In this document: one piece after another, positions 57,850-64,000 of the stretch | How the letters are laid out: each line of letters starts with the position of its first letter | Numbering within the stretch: the first letter of the stretch is position 1 | From: Linum tenue | Taxonomy: Eukaryota; Streptophyta; Magnoliopsida; Malpighiales; Linaceae | Direction: 5' to 3' | Assembly (NCBI GenBank): GCA_946122785.1 | Contig: CAMGYJ010000006.1 | Location: forward strand, 70,557,676 to 70,621,675 | Length of the DNA stretch: 64,000 nt | The notes under the pieces: model-generated | Told to the model about the DNA's origin: nothing | Seen by the model: only the letters and a program-made list of their open reading frames with translations | The model's database searches: none | Position numbers and translations under genes: made by a program

Positions 57850-59340
57850 GCCGAGTCGTTTGGTATATAAGAAGACTGTTGGCTCTTGCGGTGTCGTTTA
57901 ATTTATGCACTCATTAATGGTCAGTTGAAGGCAATTTTTAAGCACTCTAAATAAATCATGTGCAACATTTCAGTTGAATAATCTTGAGAACTAGTTTTTT
58001 TTATTCAATTATTATATCGTATTTTTTGCACTAATTTTGAGCACTCATTAAATGGGTAGAACATGTGGCGACAGAGGAGCAGAGTTCGAAAATCCGGCAA
58101 AAAATCCGGTTGGCCCAATCGTAACGACTTCTAAAAATGGAGTCAGTAGTCAACAAATAAAGTACAGTATTTTTATTGGGAGTGTAGGATCCCCTGCAGA
58201 TTTAGAAGATCTCAAACGCTAATAGTACAAAGTACAGTATTTTTATTGGGAGTGTAGGATCCCCTGCAGATTTCGAAGATCTCAAACACTTAATAGTACA
58301 AAGTACAGTATTTTTATTGGGAGTGGAGGATCCCTCGCAGATTTAGAAGATCTCAAACACTTTTGGAAGCCGCCATGGAAGCGAAGAGAGAAGCAGAAGA
58401 AAAAAATAACAAAACAGTATACAAATATAAACAAATGTTACATAGAGTCCAACAAAAACAAAAAGCTGTACTTTCCCTCCCTATTTTATCCTATTATACA
58501 TATGGCAACTTTCCTATCTTGTATACATTTTGGGAGCATGATCAACAAGTACGCGTCAATATGGCGCAAAAGAACCACCACATGACGTAGGGTTCCACAA
58601 CACCTATTATGGAATCGCAACAACATGTGATGATTCTTTCGGCGATATTCAGACGGCGACTTATTGTCATTGCTCCCCTCCCTGCCTCTAACAAAGACCC
58701 TGCATGGAGAGAAAAGGAGAAACAATACAACGAAGGATTTAGTTTAACAGTCATGATCTAACAATGACATAATGAAAGGAAATGAGATCTAAAATAATAC
58801 GCAGTCTCATCCTTACCACTGCACCCGAAAATAAAGCATGGGATAGGAGGATGAAGAGGCGGATGGGGTTGATTGTCGGAGTTTCATATTGAGAAGATGG
58901 AAGAAAGGGTTCTTTTCAGGGATTGAGAGGAGGAGGAACGAACAGCAGCATTAGATGAGTGCCACTCGGGTTTCGGAGCACGGTCTCTCCTTCACTGATT
59001 AACGAATTTATAGATTGACTCGTAATTACTTTTACTTTCCCTCCCTTCACATTTGCTGAAAATTACACTCCCTACCACTGCCTCGGCCTTGGTAACGCCA
59101 GCATTGGTTATGGGCAAAAGCGACTTTCCGAATTCGGCAATATCTGATTGGGTGACACGCACGCGACGAGGATCGAAGGTATTTCACCATCGGATTAAGG
59201 GAAAAGTTTAGGAATTAACTAACTTTTCGTTTACCAACATTACTCTATTGATCTGGTTTATGTTATTCTAACTTGAATCATAACCCTAAACCCTAAACCA
59301 AACCCTAATACACGAACCAATCAATACCATATACTCTACA
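57850..59340. repeat. Segmental duplication, copy B
   Basis: This is the second copy of 55,434-56,825. It contains a local triplication (units start 58,161, 58,231 and 58,302; period about 70) of agtacagtatttttattggg through gatctcaaac, which is single in copy A at about 55,812. A short telomere-like tract lies at 59,281-59,307. Confidence 0.7.
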
Positions 59341-61073
59341 ACAATAACAACACCTTATAGGCTTATACCGTAACCAATCAATAACATATATACTTTAAAC
59401 CATCAACACCTTGCTCCTCCCTTATACCATAACCTTCAAGACCTTATACTGTATACCAACAACACCTTCTTCTATCTCCATCCCCAACTTTCAATTTATA
59501 ATAAGTGTTTTCTTTGAAATATAAAATGGAACCCACCTTGGCAATTGCTAGCATAATTTAGGGATGTAGATGAATAGAAATTGTTAAGTGATGAATTGCT
59601 AAAATTGATGATGTGGCGGTAGGGACCTCGTTTAGAAATTGTTGTTCAATTTTAGGGATGAAGATGATCAATACACTAACCCAATACCGTATACTCTAAA
59701 CCATCAACACCTTATACAATATCGTATTTTAGGGATGGAGATGATCAATACACTAACCCAATACCATGTACTCTAAACCATCAACATCTTATACAATATC
59801 GTATACCTATACGCTGATAATTTAAAATTATAACTTGCTTTTCAAAACATAAATTAAAAATTGATATCACTAAGTATCGAACCACAAACCTCTACTTTAT
59901 TGACTAAGCAAATAACAGACAATTAACCAATTAAGCTACATCACATTGATGACCATCTTGCATAATTTCGCTTTCTTATTAAGTGAAGGGTTAAAATGAA
60001 CGATAAATATATCACAGGGGATTGTTTCAACTTCGGCGGGGACTGAGAGAGTGGAAAAGGGGTAATTATTCTACCAAAAAGGAAAAGAAAAGGGGGAATT
60101 AACGAAGAGTTAAATTGGACGGATTGTCTTTAGCACGCCACTACCACCCAAAATCCTTCGGAGCAAAGACATGTTGGTTCAAGTCAAAGAATAAATGAAG
60201 AAAGATGAAGTTAAGAACTCTAACTAATTTTGATTCCATATGTGGTGAATCGCTAATGGGCGGGATAACCAACATGGCAAAATCGTTAATGAGAACCTAC
60301 TTTGCACACACCAAATCATTTTATCTCGTACCGATAAATGTGTAAAGAGACACGCTACAATAATTATGTCTAAATTTCCTGATAATAAGGCATGATCAGC
60401 ATTTATAAGAAGATGTTAAGACAATATAAAATCGAGAAAAATAAAGCAAAACCTACCCTCAGCCGAATCAATCAATACAATATGCTCTGGACCATCAACA
60501 ATTCAACACCTTATAAACCATCCCATATACCATATACTCTAAACCATATACCATATACCATATACTCTAAACCATCCCATATACCATATACCATATACTC
60601 TAAACCATCAACAACCTAATACACTAACCAGTCAGTAATCATTAACTTAACCATAAACACCTTATACAATAATCGCATACCTATACGCTGATAAAATTTT
60701 ACATTTTGAAAATACTTGCCCAAGTAAAGTACACAAGTACTTCAAAAGTGAAATTCTAACTTTCGTTTCAAAACATAAATTTAAAAAATGTCCACACTAA
60801 GTATCCAACCACAAGCCTCTAATTAGTCTACAAGAGGTTTGTTATGTCAAGAGGGGCAAACAGTGAGAGAGTGGAATATGGGCAATTAATAAAGAGTTAA
60901 ATTGGGCGGATTGTTTTTTACCTCGTACCGATAAATGTGTAAAGAGACACGCTACCATTTACCGAATCCCAAAAAAAAGATGGAACACATAATTGTGTTT
61001 AAATTGCGTGAACGCAAGACATGATCGGGATTTAGAAGCAGAAGCAGAAGCAGGCGCAGATGTAAATAAAAGC
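59341..61073. repeat. Repetitive MULE 3' interior
   Basis: A diverged direct repeat is visible. 59,865-60,130 resembles 60,785-60,920 (actaagtat..aaccaca, gagagtggaa, aagagttaaattgg.cggattg), and 60,315-60,390 resembles 60,925-61,030 (cgtaccgataaatgtgtaaa, gagacacgcta). A minisatellite of ccatata and catatactctaaac units lies at 60,518-60,608. No gene is supported. Confidence 0.6.
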
Positions 61074-61849
61074 CCAACCTCTTCACAATCCGGATCATGT
61101 ACACAAGCCCACTTTTGAGGGGAATTTAAAATCCCAACTAGACTTTGTCCTAAACGCACCGTTAATACATAAACACAAGTTAAGGCGACCTCTCCATCCG
61201 ATTCGAATCAAATCCTGTCTTCTTCATCTTCTTCCTCAATTAGGTCGAAGACTGTGTTGCTTATTTCATCTTCAATTTGTGTAAATTCCGGTCGGAAATA
61301 TAATGGCGAAGAACAAAAAGTCGATTGTGGATACAAGGAAACGATGATTATGTGGAGATTTTTTATTCTGGTCGGAAATAAAATGGAGAAGAACAAAACG
61401 TCGATTGTGGATACAAGGATTTGTGGTTCAAAATGATGATTATGTGGGGATTTTAGATTAAAAAGGGATCTTCTCTTCGAACGTGGATACATAGATTTGG
61501 GGTTCAAAACATGATGATGTTGGGGATTTGATATTGGATTGAGAGCTAAATCGGATGTCGATCAAATGATAAAAAGGATTTCAGATTTCAGAAACGATGA
61601 TAAAAGGATTATGTTCGAACTTCGAACTAAGAGGGGACATCCCCTCCAAGACGAACGAGGGACTAGAAATTGGTTAGGGCGGCGGGTCGTATCCATAGGG
61701 TTTAACCTCTTAATCGATATAATTAAACCGGGTACAGTTAGGTTGAAGTCCAATGAAAAACGCTTAAACGCTTCGTGATGCTTTTGGTAATTTTCCTTCC
61801 CCTGGTTACCCGTACCCCGGATTTTGCCCTGGGCACCGTAGAACTGCCC
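61074..61849 (-). repeat. Right long terminal inverted repeat of the MULE
   Basis: This is the partner of 46,234-47,085. It is about 80 bases shorter because of indels. The short ORFs here (for example at 61,254) lie in the repeat and are not supported. Confidence 0.75.
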
Positions 61850-61875
61850 ATACATAATATATATATATAATATAT

Positions 61876-61909
<34 letters not shown>

Positions 61910-64000
61910 TTTGTCATCTTTAGAGATTGAATTTGACGTTTCTCGCATATTAAAATGATATCATTATCTTTTCTTTTATACGATTTCAATTTCTTTCTCT
62001 TTTCATTTTTCGTACGCCATTACATTTTCTTCCATGCACAATTATAAAACACATTGTCATTACTCTTTTTCCTTACGTAATTATAATGTCGTTCTATTCT
62101 ATTAATATTTTTTGACATAAGTTCCTTTTTTCCTCGTATGAGTGTAGATATGCAACTTTGAGTCATGTTCATATGCATAACACCTAAATTAAGCAAGATT
62201 TCTAAATGAATCTTAAGTTATTGGATATATATAATGGTTCAGATGTAAATAACTAATTTAATCCTTACTTAAGAGTATAGCTCGAAAGGACTTATTGTCC
62301 CTCTCAGTGACCATGGTGGAACGTTGAGTAATCAGTTTCCCGACACCCACCTCTCAGCCCTAACTGGCTTAACTTAACTATCAAGATACACCCGATATGT
62401 TATATCTCATTCAGTCAAATAAACATCGATTCATCACCACATGGCATATCACATTCATCATCTAAAACTCAAAGAATTCATACATTCACAAAATAAGGAT
62501 CATCACCTAGTCTCTGATAACTCACGTTATAAACATGTATGCATCAAGTATCACATCATACGGTGTAACCTCACCCCAACATAGCGAAACATCACACATC
62601 TAATGGTAAATAATTGTATAAAACACCATAGAAAACCATCACATAACCATCATTATCGACATGTACATCTCGTATGTCACATCATAGGAAGTAATCACTT
62701 AACCACATCATAAGTAATCTTTATACAAAGATTCTATCACATGAATGGTTAGGTTGATTCAGTGTTTTTGACTTCTTAATTTGCCAAGTCATATACTCAC
62801 CAGGTACTATAGTAGATGTCCTGTATACCACCGCGGATCATACCTAGACTGGTGTCCTGTAAATCCATTACGACATCATACCCTGACCGATATCCTGTAT
62901 AACAATTAACAGGGCGGGACGTACCTAGACCATTGTCATGTAAAACCAATGGGACCATACCATGACCGATGTCCTGTAAATTAATCTTTTGTACTTATTG
63001 CACACCAGGGCACCTTTATATTTGTTTTAAGTTATCACACAATTCCAGTTACAACCAGACATACATTTAATATTGGATGATAATATAAAGCAAAGACAAA
63101 GTGTCTCTATATATAACATTTTGTTTTTATATCATTCATACAATGTTGAAGGTAATATAGAAGCATAGCAAAATAGTTTGGTTGTACTTTAATATAATAG
63201 TAGAAAAAGCTAGCGTACACTCGAGGTGTAATATAACCTTCGTTCACACCTATTAGTTGTACTTTAATATATTTTGAAAAATAAACATCGTTGGTTAATA
63301 TTTTTGTATTAAATGAATCGTATGATTTGGATTAGAGAATTAAGACATTCACCCATTAGAGACTATGGTATAGTATCATGTCCCAAACTCCGTTAATTCA
63401 TGGTCTAAATAGCAAAAAACAATAGAAGTAGGGTAATGTGGCGGCGCTAGCTTAAACCATGTACAACTTATAAAGTTTAAAATTGTTGGTCAATCAATGA
63501 TCAGATGGTCATGAATACTATTTTTCAAGCGGTGATGAAATTACAACTTTGTTTGACATTATTGTTGATTATGATTAAAATATGGATTAAATGTAGCGCC
63601 TCATATCAGATGAAACAGAGATAATAGATAACAGTAATAAATAAATAAGAAAAGTAGGAATCTAATACCATTGATAAAAATGACAGATAATAGAAGAAAT
63701 GGTACAAATAAATAAAATTCGCCGCCCATCGGGCGACCACAAAACTAGTTGAGATTGATTGTGATGAATTGTCTTCCAACGCTCCCAAGAGGCGGCTTCT
63801 TTGATTGTGGCGACTCTGTGAGGGTGTTTGGATGTTTTTGTTTGATTGTTCAGTGAATATTTAAGTTCAAGTTTCATGAGTAATTAAATGTTATTTAGTT
63901 ACAATTTTACATGTAACTACTCATTAATTAGTGTATGGACTTTGTTATGACTAGGAGAAATAAGTTTATTGGTGTCTATATAGTTAAATAGTTAAACTTA
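61850..64000. other. AT-rich flank with TA microsatellite and a short tandem repeat
   Basis: 61,854-61,907 is a TA-rich microsatellite. At 62,812-62,985 a diverged unit of about 80 bases occurs twice, each with a tacctagac and a catgaccgat/ccctgaccgat half ending in tcctgtaa. I find no gene. The short minus-strand ORFs near 63,606-63,877 have no recognisable motif. Confidence 0.5.

Larger units (their letters stand above)
46234..61849. mobile_element. 15.6-kb autonomous-looking MULE with FAR1-type transposase and ULP1-like gene
   Basis: The ends are inverted: TTCTACGGTGCCCAGGGC and AAAATCC(G)GGGTACGGGTA occur at 46,241-46,272 and, inverted, at about 61,803-61,842. Similarity continues inward as a diverged TIR to about 47,085 and 61,074. 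The flanks atacatata (46,224-46,232) and atacataat (61,850-61,858) are near-identical 9-mers, consistent with the 9-bp duplication of MULEs. Inside are a transposase gene, a divergent ULP1-like gene, a third ORF, MITEs and a segmental duplication. This layout recalls the plant MULEs with ULP1-like genes (Kaonashi/KI-MULE type). Confidence 0.85.

Noticed and set aside
58363..58590. 75-aa Lys/Glu-rich ORF in duplication copy B
   Set aside because: The corresponding part of copy A has no matching frame, and the sequence is low-complexity.
1..64000. tRNA, rRNA or CRISPR features
   Set aside because: No cloverleaf, rRNA core or spaced direct-repeat array was recognised. CRISPR is not expected in a plant nuclear sequence.

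Overview
The window is nuclear DNA from a flowering plant, most likely a eudicot. It has spliced genes with short AT-rich introns, plant gene families (an NRT2 nitrate transporter, REM/B3 DNA-binding domains, a PIP aquaporin fragment) and dense plant-type transposable elements. The species cannot be told from the sequence. Apart from NRT2 and the B3 genes, nearly everything is mobile or repeat DNA.

Region 1 (1 to about 19,130) is a near-perfect giant palindrome. Its centre lies at 9,550/9,551 with no spacer, and the left arm runs off the window edge (base 1 pairs with about 19,126). Each arm holds, from outside to inside: an array of locally repeated modules, an NRT2.5-like transporter of two exons, a TTA-flanked MITE enclosing a GC-rich hairpin, more repeat modules, and a B3-domain gene cut off by the palindrome centre. 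The arms differ mostly by 1-2 base indels, which become much denser towards the centre. This fits either a very young inverted duplication or a fold-back assembly artefact.

Region 2 (about 19,590 to 45,130) is a set of nested elements. A TTA-flanked inverted-repeat element (19,595-20,470) precedes a long-TIR element (about 20,594-45,130) that captured part of a PIP aquaporin gene, intron included. Inside the PIP exon sits a short element with TAGGATGGCAA-type ends (21,130-44,298). Inside that is an old-looking copia element (LTRs 21,452-21,794 and 43,581-43,923). Inside that is a second, SIRE-like copia element (24,499-42,502). Inside its third ORF is an Athila-type gypsy element (30,838-41,074). 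The three LTR elements each have exact 5-bp target duplications (CTATA, TTAGT, CTGAG), and AGCAC flanks the short element, so the insertion order is clear. The gypsy element has lost reverse transcriptase, RNase H and most of integrase, so it would depend on a helper.

Region 3 (46,234-61,849) is a 15.6-kb Mutator-like element (MULE) with diverged terminal inverted repeats of about 0.8 kb. It carries an intact four-exon FAR1-type transposase (815 codons). Divergently transcribed from it is an intact nine-exon ULP1-like (C48) protease gene (369 codons) whose catalytic cysteine position encodes serine. It also carries a 333-aa ORF related to the third ORF of the nearby copia element. The 3' part holds a segmental duplication with interstitial telomere-like repeats and further MITEs. 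The last 2 kb (61,850-64,000) is AT-rich with a short tandem repeat and no gene I can support.
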